64,000 nucleotides of DNA from positions 1,169,724 through 1,233,723 of the forward strand of contig NZ_SMSE01000001.1 in NCBI RefSeq assembly GCF_004354085.1, given 5' to 3'. Of this stretch, positions 46,849 to 56,638 are shown piece after piece. The notes under the pieces are model-generated. The model saw nothing but the letters and a program-made list of their open reading frames with translations. It searched no databases and was not told the origin of the DNA. Within the stretch, counting starts at the first letter, position 1. The number at the start of each line of letters is the position of its first letter. This DNA comes from Seongchinamella unica. Its GTDB lineage: Bacteria > Pseudomonadota > Gammaproteobacteria > Pseudomonadales > Halieaceae. The position numbers were made by a program, and so were the translations under genes.

Positions 46849-47430
46849 GTGCGAGTTCTGTGGCTGACCGTATTCCTGCTGACTTTCATCTGGTCAGCGA
46901 TTGATCCGAAAGAACTCTCTACCTGGGCCCTGGAGGTGTCGCCTGCGATCATCGGCCTGGCGGTGCTGGTATCTACCCGCCGTTCCTTTCCACTGACGCA
47001 TTTGCTCTACGGCCTGATTCTGCTGCACTGCGTGGTGCTCATGGTGGGTGGGCATTACACCTATGCGGAAGTGCCGCTGTTCGAGGGCCTGTTCGGTGCC
47101 GAACGCAACAACTATGACAAGCTGGGGCACTTTATCCAGGGCTTTGTGCCGGCGATGATCGCCCGCGAACTGCTGATCCGCAAACGGGTGGTCAACGGCG
47201 CAGCATGGCGTAATTTCATCATCGTCTGTTTTTGCCTGGCGTTCTCCGCATTCTATGAATTGCTTGAATGGCTCGCGGCGGTGATGATGGGAAGCTCGGC
47301 AGATGCGTTCCTGGGCACCCAGGGCTACCAGTGGGACACCCAGACCGACATGGCCATGGCCCTGCTCGGGGCCGTCACCGCGCTGGTTAGCCTGGGACAC
47401 ATTCACGACAGACAACTGGAGCAGCTTTGA
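46849..47430 (+). CDS. DUF2238 (YjdF-type) membrane protein
   Basis: A 193-residue polytopic inner-membrane protein with five or six predicted helices, starting at GTG 46849. The DUF2238 signatures NNYDKLGHFIQGFVPAMIAR and FYELLEWLAAVMMG, ending in DTQTDMAMALLGA, are clear. The function of this family is not established. It is part of a short run (channel-like gene, this gene, acetyltransferase) with 1-4 bp gaps, so probably one operon. Confidence 0.85.
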   Translation: MRVLWLTVFLLTFIWSAIDPKELSTWALEVSPAIIGLAVLVSTRRSFPLTHLLYGLILLHCVVLMVGGHYTYAEVPLFEGLFGAERNNYDKLGHFIQGFVPAMIARELLIRKRVVNGAAWRNFIIVCFCLAFSAFYELLEWLAAVMMGSSADAFLGTQGYQWDTQTDMAMALLGAVTALVSLGHIHDRQLEQL

Positions 47431-47431
47431 C

Positions 47432-47914
47432 ATGAGGTCCATCACAATACGCGAGGGCACCACTGAGGATGTTGCACAGATTTACCACTTCATCCGCGAA
47501 CTGGCCGTTTACGAAAAAGCCCTGGAAGAAGTCACCACAGACGAACCGATGCTGCGCGAGGCCCTGTTCGGGAATACTGCCCGCGCCTTTCCGCTGATCT
47601 GTGAACTGGACGGGACAGCCGCGGGATTCGCGATTTACTTCTACAACTTTTCCACCTGGCTGGGAAAGTACGGAATTTTCCTGGAAGACCTTTACGTTTC
47701 CCCGGAGTACCGCGGCCACGGCGCCGGCAAAGCGCTGTTACAGTACCTGGCCCGCAAGGCCGTCGACGAGGGCTGCGGCCGCTTTGAGTGGAATGTGCTG
47801 GACTGGAACGAGCCGGCCATCAGCTTCTACGAGGCCTGCGGTGCGGTTCCCATGAGCGAATGGGTGGGATATCGACTGCAGGGAACGGCGCTGGAGACAT
47901 TCGCCGCCAGCTAG
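47432..47914 (+). CDS. GNAT N-acetyltransferase, SSAT-like
   Basis: A 160-residue acetyltransferase. The sequence resembles the diamine/spermidine or thialysine acetyltransferase group: FLEDLYVSPEYRGHGAGKAL (about 84-103) is the acetyl-CoA motif, and WNVLDWNEPAISFYEACGA is the C-terminal motif typical of that group. A polyamine or related amine substrate is likely but unproven. The ATG is 1 bp after the DUF2238 stop. Confidence 0.85.
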   Translation: MRSITIREGTTEDVAQIYHFIRELAVYEKALEEVTTDEPMLREALFGNTARAFPLICELDGTAAGFAIYFYNFSTWLGKYGIFLEDLYVSPEYRGHGAGKALLQYLARKAVDEGCGRFEWNVLDWNEPAISFYEACGAVPMSEWVGYRLQGTALETFAAS

Positions 47915-48050
47915 CAAAAGCGCTGTATCCCGGTTCTCTTCCGGCATTCGTCGCACCCCCACTGCAACTCACCGCAGATACCCTGATTCACACCTCACCC
48001 CCTGCTATGTTCAGTGGCAGCTAAAATCAAAGCATCCACAGGGGTGGGTC

Positions 48051-51000
48051 GTGAACCTGACTGCGAGCTCGTTGAAGAATCCCGCCGGCATTGCCGTTGC
48101 CGTGGCGGTCATCCTGTTTTTTGGCGCCTACAGCCTGACCCGGCTGCCGGTGCAGCTATTCCCGGACATCGAGAACCCGACCATCAGCATCCAGACCGGA
48201 TGGCGGGCTGCCTCCCCGCGGGAAATTGAATCCGAAATTATCGAACCGATTGAGGCTGTCCTGCGCGGCATTCCCGGTCTCAAGGAAATGGCCGCCTACG
48301 CCAACGCGGGCAACGCCTGGGTCAACCTGGAATTCGGCCTCGACACCGATATGCAGCGCACGCTGCTAGAAGTGATCTCGCGGATGAACCGGCTGGATCC
48401 CCTGCCCCGCGACGCGACCCAGCCGGTCATCATGCTGGGCGGTGGCAACGGCGACACGCCTGCCCTGACCTTCTTTTTCCTGCAGTTACTCCCCGGCACC
48501 GAAGGGTCGATTTACGACTATATCCAGTTTGTAGAGGATGTGATCCGTCCCGCCATTGAATCAGTTCCCGGTGTGGCCCGGGTCGGCGTGCAACAGAACA
48601 ACGCCGCCGGGGAGCAGGAGCTGGAAATTCGCTTCGACCCCTACCGGGCGGCGCAGCTGGGCATTCCACTGACGGAGACCGCGGCCAGGCTGGGTCGCGC
48701 CAATGACATCAGCGGCGGCTTCGTCGATGTCGGACGTCGCCAGTACACCCTGCGCTTTACCGGTCGCTATGAGCCCGGTGAACTGGCCGATTTCGTGCTC
48801 GAATGGCGTGATGGTCGCCCCATCAGACTCGGTGATATCGCCGACATCGCCGTCACCCGTGGCGAACAGGTGCTGACCAACACCCAGAATGGCAATCCCG
48901 CCGTCGCGGTGCGTATCGACAAGGAAACCAGTGCCAATGCCCTGCAGACCCTGAACGCGGTCAAGGCGGTGGTGGCGGAGCTGAACGCCGGGCCGGTTGC
49001 CGGCCGCGGCCTGGTGATGGCGCAATCCTTTGACGCATCCGTGTTCATCAACCGCGCTATTGGCCTGGTGGGTGGCAATATCGTACTGGGCATCCTGCTG
49101 GCGGTGGGCATCCTCTGGTGGTTCCTGCGCCGGTTCCGGGCGACACTGATCGTCGCCGTGGCCATTCCGGTATCGCTGCTGGCGACCTTCATTGTGCTCA
49201 ATCTGACCGGCCGTACCCTCAATGTGATTTCCCTCGCGGGCCTCGCCTTCGCGGTTGGCATGGTGCTGGATGCAGCCATCGTGGTACTGGAAAATGTGGT
49301 CCGGCTGCGGGAAAAGGGCCTGAACAGTTTCGACGCCTCGCTGCAGGGCGCGCAACAGGTATGGGGCGCACTGCTCGCCTCCACCGCCACTACCGTCGCC
49401 ATCTTCCTGCCGGTTATTTTCATGCGCGAGGTCGAGGGTCAGTTGTTCGGTGACCTCGCGATTACTATCGCCATCGCGGTGGTTGTATCGTTGCTGGTGG
49501 CGGTGACCATTCTGCCGCTGGCCGCCTGCACCTGGCTGCGGGAGGACAAACTGGAGGATCGTAACCGCGGCCTGTGGCTGCGTATCAGCAACTTCGTCAT
49601 GTCGATCACGTCCACCCCGCGCAAGCGCTGGACCCTGGCGGCGGTGCTTATCCTTACCCCGCTCGGCGCCAGCTACCTGCTGCTGCCTGAGCTGGATTAC
49701 CTGCCACCGGTCAAGCGCGACGCGGTGGATGCCTACTTCCAGTTCCCCCCCGGGGTCAGCGAACGCACCATCGCCGAGGAATACATCAAGGTGCTGGACC
49801 AGCGCATGGCGCCCTTTATGAGCGGCAAACGGGAACCGGCGCTGAAGAACTACTACATCCTCACCTGGAACGGTGGTGGTGGTATGGGGGCCCGGGTGGC
49901 GGACCAGTCCCGGGTGAAGGAGCTGGAGCGGATCATCAACCAGGAAATTTTTGCTGACCTGCCGGACCTGCAGTTCTTTGCCTCCCAGGGCAACCTGTTC
50001 GGCGGCTTTGGAGGTGACCGGGTCATTGCCCTGCACTTGCAGTCCCGCGACCGCGAGGCCATCGCCGAGGCGGCGTCACTGGGAGAAACCCTGCTGCGGG
50101 AAGCCCTGCCAAATAGCAACATCCGGGTCAGCCCCAACCTCGAGCAGGCGGAACCCGAACTCCAACTGTCACCCAACGATAGGAAAATCGCCGAGGCCGG
50201 CTGGGCGCGGCAGGACATCGGCACCCTGGTGCGGGCCATGGGCGACGGCGTGTACGTGGGGGAATACTTTAACGGCGAGAAACGGATGAACATCATTCTT
50301 CGTTCCCAGGCCTGGGATTCCCCCGAGCAACTGGCCTCGACTCCGGTGGTGACACCGGCGGGTTCACTGGTCCCCCTGTCCGAGCTGGTCGATATACAGC
50401 GCACCGTCGGGCCCAGCCAGTTGCGCCGGATTGACAGTCGCCGCACCATCACTATCGATGTGAGGCCGCCGGAAGATGTGTCACTGGAGCACGTACTCAG
50501 CACCATTCGCGAACAGGTCGAACCCCGGCTCAAGGCGGCACTGCCCGCCGACGGCAACATCCTCTATGGCGGCAGCGCCAACGCCCTGACCCGGGCCATC
50601 AAGTCCATGGGCAACAATTTTGCCCTGGCGCTGGTCGTGCTGTTCCTGCTGATGGCGGCCCTGTTCCGCTCGATGAAAGACAGCCTGCTGGTCGTCATGG
50701 CGATGCCGCTGGCCATGGTGGGAGGCATCGTCGCCATCCGCCTGCTTAACCTGATTACCTTCCAGCCCCTGGACCTGCTGACCATGATTGGCTTCGTCAT
50801 CCTGCTCGGGCTGGTAGTCAATAACGCAATCCTGCTGGTTCACCAGACCCGCAGCGCAGAACGTGAAGGCGTCAGTCGCCACCATGCTGTAGAGCAGGCC
50901 CTGCTGACACGGTTGCGGCCTATTTTCATGAGTACCCTTACCAGCATCTTCGGCATGTTGCCGCTACTGCTGATGCCCGGCGCCGGCAGTGTGATCTACC

Positions 51001-51158
51001 GCGGCCTGGCCGCCGTTATCGTCGGCGGTATGTGTGTGAGCACCCTGTTCACCCTGCTGCTATTGCCCTGCTTCCTGCGCATGGGCGAAAGCCACAGCAG
51101 GGTGATCGAGGGCGATGGCAACCGGACGCCAACCCCCAAACTCAAGTCGGTGGCTTGA
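48051..51158 (+). CDS. RND-family efflux permease
   Basis: A 1035-residue inner-membrane proton antiporter of the HAE-1/AcrB-like RND superfamily with 12 transmembrane helices in two repeats and two large periplasmic loops. The charged residues of transmembrane helix 4 are seen in FAVGMVLDAAIVVLENV; the second repeat has ILLGLVVNNAILLVHQ. The start is GTG 48051. The adaptor gene follows by 20 bp; no outer-membrane channel gene is adjacent, so it likely uses a shared TolC-type partner. The substrate is unknown. Confidence 0.93.
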   Translation: MNLTASSLKNPAGIAVAVAVILFFGAYSLTRLPVQLFPDIENPTISIQTGWRAASPREIESEIIEPIEAVLRGIPGLKEMAAYANAGNAWVNLEFGLDTDMQRTLLEVISRMNRLDPLPRDATQPVIMLGGGNGDTPALTFFFLQLLPGTEGSIYDYIQFVEDVIRPAIESVPGVARVGVQQNNAAGEQELEIRFDPYRAAQLGIPLTETAARLGRANDISGGFVDVGRRQYTLRFTGRYEPGELADFVLEWRDGRPIRLGDIADIAVTRGEQVLTNTQNGNPAVAVRIDKETSANALQTLNAVKAVVAELNAGPVAGRGLVMAQSFDASVFINRAIGLVGGNIVLGILLAVGILWWFLRRFRATLIVAVAIPVSLLATFIVLNLTGRTLNVISLAGLAFAVGMVLDAAIVVLENVVRLREKGLNSFDASLQGAQQVWGALLASTATTVAIFLPVIFMREVEGQLFGDLAITIAIAVVVSLLVAVTILPLAACTWLREDKLEDRNRGLWLRISNFVMSITSTPRKRWTLAAVLILTPLGASYLLLPELDYLPPVKRDAVDAYFQFPPGVSERTIAEEYIKVLDQRMAPFMSGKREPALKNYYILTWNGGGGMGARVADQSRVKELERIINQEIFADLPDLQFFASQGNLFGGFGGDRVIALHLQSRDREAIAEAASLGETLLREALPNSNIRVSPNLEQAEPELQLSPNDRKIAEAGWARQDIGTLVRAMGDGVYVGEYFNGEKRMNIILRSQAWDSPEQLASTPVVTPAGSLVPLSELVDIQRTVGPSQLRRIDSRRTITIDVRPPEDVSLEHVLSTIREQVEPRLKAALPADGNILYGGSANALTRAIKSMGNNFALALVVLFLLMAALFRSMKDSLLVVMAMPLAMVGGIVAIRLLNLITFQPLDLLTMIGFVILLGLVVNNAILLVHQTRSAEREGVSRHHAVEQALLTRLRPIFMSTLTSIFGMLPLLLMPGAGSVIYRGLAAVIVGGMCVSTLFTLLLLPCFLRMGESHSRVIEGDGNRTPTPKLKSVA

Positions 51159-51178
51159 ATGTCTACTGGAGAACAGCC

Positions 51179-52240
51179 ATGAAATTCCTGAACCGTGCCC
51201 TGCTGGCAAGCTCCCTTTTCCTGGCCTGCGCAGGTCAGGCGGCACTGGCGCAGCAACCGGAGGCTATTGTCGAACTGGCGACCGTCAGCGAGCAGACTGC
51301 CAGCTCCGTAGTCAGGCTGCCGGGCACAGTGATCAGCACCCAGGACGCCCTGATCGCGGCGGAAATCAGCGGCCGCCTGACCTGGGTCGCCCAGGTGGGG
51401 GATCACGTCGAACGCGGCGACGTGCTGGCACGGATCGATGATCACCTGCTGCAACTGGAGGTGCGCAACAATATAGCCCAGATCGCCCGGCTGGAAGCCG
51501 ACATCCAGTACAACAAGCGGCAGATAGCCAGGCTGCAAAAGCTCGCATTGCAGAACAACATGGCCAGAGCTGAACTGGATGAGGTGGAGTCACGGCTGGA
51601 AATGCGGCTGCAGGAGCAGCGCATCGCCGAGGTGGCGCTGGATCGCAGCCGTTACGACCTGCAGCGGGCCGAGGTGACAGCGCCCTTCCCCGGGGTGATT
51701 GCCCGTCGCGAACTGTACACCGGCGAATACACAACCCCAGGGGCAGCCCTGGTCCGGCTGGTGAATACCCGGCGGGTGGAGATCAGCGTTAACGCCCCGC
51801 TCAGGATTGCCCGCTACAACCACCCCGGCAGCGAAGTGGAAGTGGCAGCCAACGGCGAAAAGTCCATCAACGCGATTCGCGGTATGGTCCCGGTGGGCGA
51901 CGAGCGCTCGCGCATGATGGAACTGCGACTGTCAGTGGATCCCGGACAGTGGATGATCGGCGAAGCGGTCACCGTCGAGCTGCCTGACAATGCAGCCAGC
52001 CTGGCGCTGAGCGTACCCCGGGACGCTTTGGTCTTGCGGGAAAATAAGGTCTTTGTCTACACCGTCTCCGAAGACAACACCGCCGTTAAAGTGCCGGTCA
52101 AAACCCTCGCCGGGCGCGGGTCGCGGATCGCCATCGAAGGGGACCTCGCGGTTGGTGATGCGGTGGTCATCAGGGGTGCCGAGCGACTGCGCGACGGGCA
52201 GGCCCTGAAGGTAGTCAGTCACGACCTGGCGGCTAAGTGA
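51179..52240 (+). CDS. RND efflux periplasmic adaptor (membrane fusion protein)
   Basis: A 353-residue HlyD-like adaptor with a signal peptide (1-24, ending ALA), biotinyl-lipoyl domain (GRLTWVAQVGDHVERGDVLA), alpha-hairpin (about 85-150), and beta-barrel and membrane-proximal domains. It lacks a lipobox. It bridges the permease encoded upstream to an outer-membrane channel. The order permease then adaptor is the reverse of acrAB. Its end overlaps the convergent selD gene by 8 bp. Confidence 0.93.
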   Translation: MKFLNRALLASSLFLACAGQAALAQQPEAIVELATVSEQTASSVVRLPGTVISTQDALIAAEISGRLTWVAQVGDHVERGDVLARIDDHLLQLEVRNNIAQIARLEADIQYNKRQIARLQKLALQNNMARAELDEVESRLEMRLQEQRIAEVALDRSRYDLQRAEVTAPFPGVIARRELYTGEYTTPGAALVRLVNTRRVEISVNAPLRIARYNHPGSEVEVAANGEKSINAIRGMVPVGDERSRMMELRLSVDPGQWMIGEAVTVELPDNAASLALSVPRDALVLRENKVFVYTVSEDNTAVKVPVKTLAGRGSRIAIEGDLAVGDAVVIRGAERLRDGQALKVVSHDLAAK

Positions 52241-54443
52241 GGATCACCGTCGCGGCGCCCGGATCGGGATCAGCCGCGACCTTACCGATCACCCGGGCCT
52301 CGTCATAACCGGCATGGTGCAGGCCTGCCAGCAGATCGCTGGCCCGCGTCGGGGCAATGGCCAGCAGCAATCCGCCGCTGGTCTGGGGGTCGAACAGAAT
52401 CTGCGCGGCCCCTTCCGGGGCCGCTGTGTCCGGTTCCAGTGCCTCCAGCCCGGCGGCCGCATTCGTCTGGTGCATGGTACTGCGCACCCCGGCCGCCAGT
52501 TGCTCCCTGGCGCCCGGCAAACAGGGCATGCCGGCCAGCTCCAGGGTAGCCCGCTGACCCGGGCACAGCATTTCCAGCAGGTGCCCCAGCAGTCCGAAGC
52601 CGGTGATATCGGTGCAGGCCGACACCTCAAAGGTCACAGCGAGCTCCGCGGCAAGGGCGTTGCTCTGCAGCATCATCTCGATCGCAGCCGCCAGGTCCCG
52701 ACCGTCGGCGAGCTGCTGCATGTGGGCGGCGAACAGCACTCCCGTGCCGAGGGGCTTGGTGAGAATCAGCACATCACCATTGCCGGCCCCGCGCTTGGTT
52801 AACTGCCCGCCACTGGCAACTCGCCCGTTAACCGCAAAGCCAAGCTGCATTTCGGGTCCCTGCATACTGTGCCCGCCCGCCAGGATACAGTCGACTTTCG
52901 AGAACTCGTGCAGGGCGCCGGCCAGCACCTGGTGCAGGTCTCGCTCAAGCAGGCTGCCGCTGGCGAATGGCAGGGTGATGGCGGCGAGGGCGGAGACCGG
53001 CCTCGCGCCGCAGGCATACAGGTCGCTGAGTGCGTGATTGGCGGCGATGCGCCCCATCAGCCAGGGATCGGCCAGCAACTGGCGCAGCAGGTCCAGGCTC
53101 TGTAATACCGTCTCTCCGGGGGCGCCGGGAATGGGCGCTGCGTCGTCACCCTCGCCCGGGGGAACCACCTGCTCGGGAAATTCGTGGTGCAGGTCGGCCA
53201 GCACCGCGGACAGGCCGGCGGCTCCCACTTTGGCACCGCAACCACCGCAATGCGGTTTAGCCCCCGGCTCAAGGGCACCGGGCACGGCATCCCCGTCAAT
53301 CGGCCCGGTCATGGCGGGCAGATTTTCAAACCGGCCCATGAATTCCCGGTCTATCCGGTCTTTCCATTGCCAGACCCAGCGTCCGGTTGCACTGAACAGA
53401 CCCCGGTCCGCGGTTGCCTGTCTGTCGCCAAGTGACAGCAGGGAAAGAAAGCGCTGTTGCGGGCGGTGCTCGCGCAGTGGCCTGCCCAGCAGGGTGGCCC
53501 GCAAGTTGTGGGCCAGCGCCGGCGCCTGGCGCACGGCATATACGCCGGCCTTTGGCCGCGGGTGGTTTAGCTGGCTGGCAATATCACCGGCACCGAATAC
53601 GGCCGGATCATCCGGGCAACGCAGGGTATCGTCTACCAGCAGGAAACCCCCGGCGTCGCAGGCGAGACCGCTTGCCGCTACCCACGGCGCCGCTGAGGCT
53701 CCGGTACACCAGAACAAGTCGTCGTAAAGGTGGCGGCTGTCATCCCCAAGCACGATGGCATCGTCTTCCACTTTCGCCACCCTGCTGTCGAGATAAAGCT
53801 CTACCCCGTGCCGCGCCAGTGCCCCCATAACGGCAGATCTCGCACGCCGGTTATAGCTCTGCAGTATTTGCGGGGCGCCGCAGAACAGGGCGATGGAAAC
53901 GGGATCCTCCGCCAGTCGGTGAGCCATGGCCAACGCCAGTTCAACGCTGCCGGCGCCACCGCCGACCACCGCCAGCCGGTGGCTGCGGTCGGACAGCTGC
54001 AGGCGGGATTCGAGCTCACGCCAGCGTTGCCAGAGTCCGGCCACGGGCTTTACCGGCACCGAGTGGGCCCTGGCGCCGGGTACTGAATCCAGCTCCGGCT
54101 GCGAGCCAATATCAATACTGAGCAGGTCGTAGCTGATGGGCGGCCGTCCCAGCAACGTCAGTTGCCGGGCAGCGGGATCAAGCGCCGTGACCTCCGAGGC
54201 GATAAACCGCACCCCCGCCCACTGGCAGAGCCTGGCCAGGTCAATATGGGATTGCTCGAAGCTGTAATGGCCCGCCACCAGTCCGGGCAACATGCCCGAA
54301 TAGGGCGTATGACTGGCGGGCGATACCAGGGAAATGCGCAGCCCGGCGATGGGATCCATGGCCAGCATTCGCAGCACCAGCGCGTGGCTGTGGCCGCCGC
54401 CTACCAGCACCAGGTCCTGCTGCAACTCCGCCGGGGTCTGCAT
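52233..54443 (-). CDS. selD: FAD-dependent oxidoreductase-selenide,water dikinase fusion
   Basis: A two-domain protein of 736 residues. Residues 1-385 are a pyridine-nucleotide-disulfide-oxidoreductase-like FAD domain (LVLVGGGHSHALVLRML; second FAD motif with VFGAGDIAS). Residues about 390-736 are SelD, which makes selenophosphate from selenide and ATP: CGGCGAKV has Cys399 and Cys402, and Lys405 is the catalytic lysine. This fusion is known in several bacterial lineages; the FAD domain may help to supply reduced selenium. The ATG at 54443 overlaps the mnmH stop by one base, so the pair is coupled. A cysteine, not selenocysteine, is at the active site. Confidence 0.95.
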   Translation of the reverse strand: MQTPAELQQDLVLVGGGHSHALVLRMLAMDPIAGLRISLVSPASHTPYSGMLPGLVAGHYSFEQSHIDLARLCQWAGVRFIASEVTALDPAARQLTLLGRPPISYDLLSIDIGSQPELDSVPGARAHSVPVKPVAGLWQRWRELESRLQLSDRSHRLAVVGGGAGSVELALAMAHRLAEDPVSIALFCGAPQILQSYNRRARSAVMGALARHGVELYLDSRVAKVEDDAIVLGDDSRHLYDDLFWCTGASAAPWVAASGLACDAGGFLLVDDTLRCPDDPAVFGAGDIASQLNHPRPKAGVYAVRQAPALAHNLRATLLGRPLREHRPQQRFLSLLSLGDRQATADRGLFSATGRWVWQWKDRIDREFMGRFENLPAMTGPIDGDAVPGALEPGAKPHCGGCGAKVGAAGLSAVLADLHHEFPEQVVPPGEGDDAAPIPGAPGETVLQSLDLLRQLLADPWLMGRIAANHALSDLYACGARPVSALAAITLPFASGSLLERDLHQVLAGALHEFSKVDCILAGGHSMQGPEMQLGFAVNGRVASGGQLTKRGAGNGDVLILTKPLGTGVLFAAHMQQLADGRDLAAAIEMMLQSNALAAELAVTFEVSACTDITGFGLLGHLLEMLCPGQRATLELAGMPCLPGAREQLAAGVRSTMHQTNAAAGLEALEPDTAAPEGAAQILFDPQTSGGLLLAIAPTRASDLLAGLHHAGYDEARVIGKVAADPDPGAATVILT

Positions 54444-55534
54444 CAGCGGCCCGCAACCCAATCCAGCACAGCCCGCCGGGAACCGCGATAAAGAACCTGG
54501 CCCTGGCGTTGTTGCAGCTGATAGTCGTACATCGGGTCGTAGTACTGCTCCAGCAGGAAACCGATCCACTGGCGATGGCCGTCGAGATCACCGCTTTGCC
54601 GCTGACGGGCAAAGGCCGCCGCCATCATTTCACTGACGCACTGGTGACGCTCCCCTCCCAGTCGCTTGCGGATTCTGAACAGGTCGGCCTGCAGCTTCTC
54701 TGCATGCAATGCATCGCCCTGCTCGCCGTAAAACGCCCGGTAACGCTGGCCCAGGTCGATAACATAATCCTCCACCACCACATCAATCCGTTCATCGAGG
54801 CTTTGTTCAAGTACGACCATCGGCGCCTTCGCCATCTTTTCCCGCAGGGCTTCGGGCAGATAGAGTCGACCGATCAACCGGCCTTCATCTTCCAGGTACA
54901 CCGGTTCAGCGGAGCGGTGTTGAAGTTTCAGCAGTGCAATGGACAGCCGGTTTTCAAAATCAATCTGGCTGGGCTGGGGCTGGGGTAGTTGCCCGAAGGT
55001 GGATCCCCGATGATGGGCCAGGCCTTCGAGGTCGACAGCGTGGGGGATATCCAGGATGACCCGGGTCTTGCCGGTACCGGTTTTACCGCCAACCAGGACA
55101 AAGTGGCCCCGCTCGACAGAGCGCTGCAGTTCGTCGATCAGGAAGCGCCGCATGGCCTTGTAGCCGCCCAGGACCAGGGGGTAGTCAATCCCCGCGTCCC
55201 GCAGCCACTGCTGGACGGTCCGGGATCGCAGGCCGCCACGAAAACAGTAAAGATAACCCTCGGGGTGGTTGCGGGCGAATTGACACCAGGCCGCCAGGCG
55301 CTTTTCCCTGATGTCGCCGCTGACAATCCGGTGCCCCAATTCAATGGCCGCCTGCTGACCCTGCTGCTTGTAACAGGTTCCCACCCGGGCGCGCTCGTCG
55401 TCGGTCATCAACGGCAGGCTGGTGGCACTGGGAAAAGCGCCCCTGGCAAACTCGGTCGGGGCGCGCATATCCATCATCGGCGTATCGGCCAGAAACAGCG
55501 CGCGATAGTCGTCGGTATCGGGGCGTGCCGACAA
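54443..55534 (-). CDS. mnmH: tRNA 2-selenouridine synthase MnmH/SelU
   Basis: MnmH replaces the sulfur of mnm5s2U at the tRNA wobble position by selenium, using selenophosphate from SelD encoded downstream. It has an N-terminal rhodanese domain with catalytic Cys97 (YLYCFRGG) and a P-loop domain with GGKTGTGKT at 149-157. No ATG fits. I chose TTG at 55534, which lies five bases past the rdgC stop codon and gives 363 residues, near the usual 364; in-frame codons upstream run into rdgC. Confidence 0.93.
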   Translation of the reverse strand: MSARPDTDDYRALFLADTPMMDMRAPTEFARGAFPSATSLPLMTDDERARVGTCYKQQGQQAAIELGHRIVSGDIREKRLAAWCQFARNHPEGYLYCFRGGLRSRTVQQWLRDAGIDYPLVLGGYKAMRRFLIDELQRSVERGHFVLVGGKTGTGKTRVILDIPHAVDLEGLAHHRGSTFGQLPQPQPSQIDFENRLSIALLKLQHRSAEPVYLEDEGRLIGRLYLPEALREKMAKAPMVVLEQSLDERIDVVVEDYVIDLGQRYRAFYGEQGDALHAEKLQADLFRIRKRLGGERHQCVSEMMAAAFARQRQSGDLDGHRQWIGFLLEQYYDPMYDYQLQQRQGQVLYRGSRRAVLDWVAGR

Positions 55535-55538
55535 GGGC

Positions 55539-56444
55539 TTACTCGGCCTCGCCACCGAAGATACTGATAACCCGGTCCTGCAGGGCAGAAATGGCATCGG
55601 ACATCAGAGCGAAGTCCGCGTCCAGCCGGGCGGCGTTGTCTGCCTCTGGAATGTCCTCGTTCTCCTTCATCAGTTCTTCGCTGAATTTCAGTCGCCGCAG
55701 GCACAGGTCCTCGGCCAGCACCAGTTTCACCCGCTCATCCCAGGACAGCGCCAGGCGCGCCACCTGTTTACCGGCATTGAGATGAGTTTCCACCTCTTCA
55801 CTCAACAAATCAACGCCACGACAGCGCACCACACCGCCCTCCTCGCCGGGCTCCCGCAGTTCGCACTCTTCCCCCAGGGCAAAATCGTCCGGCAGGTTCT
55901 GGTGCGCCAGCCAGCCGGTCATGGTCGCCGAGGGCGCATTATTCACCTGCGGCAGGACCACCGGAAATGAGCCGATACACTCGCGCAACAGGTTCAGCAA
56001 TTCCTCTGCTCGGGCGGCACTGGCCGCGTCCACGAATATCCAGTTGTTGCGGGTGTCAATGTAGGCGTGAACCGCCGATGAGCGGGTAAATGCCCGGGGC
56101 AGGCAATCCTGGATGATCTCATCCTTGAGGGTCAGGCGCTCCTTGCGATACACCTTGCGCGCCTGTTCGGACTCGATATGCGCGACCTTCTCTTCCAGTT
56201 GTTCGCGCACGACGGTGGATGGCAGCAGTTTCTCTTCCCGCTTCAGCTTGATCAGCAAACGCCCGCCAGCGGCATGGGCCAGCGCGTCAGAATCCCCACC
56301 CAGCGGTGAGACCCAGCCCAGGGACAGGGCCTGGGACTTGGCGCAGGGCTCGAACGAGCGCGGGGTCAGTTGTTCCCCCAGGGTTTCGGCAGAGAGATCA
56401 AAGGGACTGGTGAGACGGTAGGCGCGAATGTTCTTGAACCACAT
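55539..56444 (-). CDS. rdgC: Recombination-associated protein RdgC
   Basis: RdgC is a ring-shaped DNA-binding protein that limits RecA-driven recombination. The 301 residues have the family start MWFKNIRAYRLT (ATG at 56444) and the conserved YIDTRNNWIFVDAAS region. It precedes mnmH and selD on the same strand with almost no gap, which suggests co-transcription although the functions are unrelated. Confidence 0.95.
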   Translation of the reverse strand: MWFKNIRAYRLTSPFDLSAETLGEQLTPRSFEPCAKSQALSLGWVSPLGGDSDALAHAAGGRLLIKLKREEKLLPSTVVREQLEEKVAHIESEQARKVYRKERLTLKDEIIQDCLPRAFTRSSAVHAYIDTRNNWIFVDAASAARAEELLNLLRECIGSFPVVLPQVNNAPSATMTGWLAHQNLPDDFALGEECELREPGEEGGVVRCRGVDLLSEEVETHLNAGKQVARLALSWDERVKLVLAEDLCLRRLKFSEELMKENEDIPEADNAARLDADFALMSDAISALQDRVISIFGGEAE

Positions 56445-56638
56445 AATTCTGTACAACTCTGGGAAAAGCCGGGGATTGTAACCCAGCGGCGGGACGCATT
56501 CGGCAGAAATATCCGCGACGTGTACAAATTGTTGTCCCCGGCGACCCCCCGGGCTGTTGTCTCCCCAAGGGTGAGCCGATTAAATGCTTCATCGACGACC
56601 AAACAGCCACAGCCAGTGCCACAGCGGCCGGACCAGAT

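Noticed and set aside
48561..50036. 491-residue open frame on the - strand opposite the RND permease
   Set aside because: Antisense to a certain transporter; Gln/His/Arg-rich low-complexity translation.
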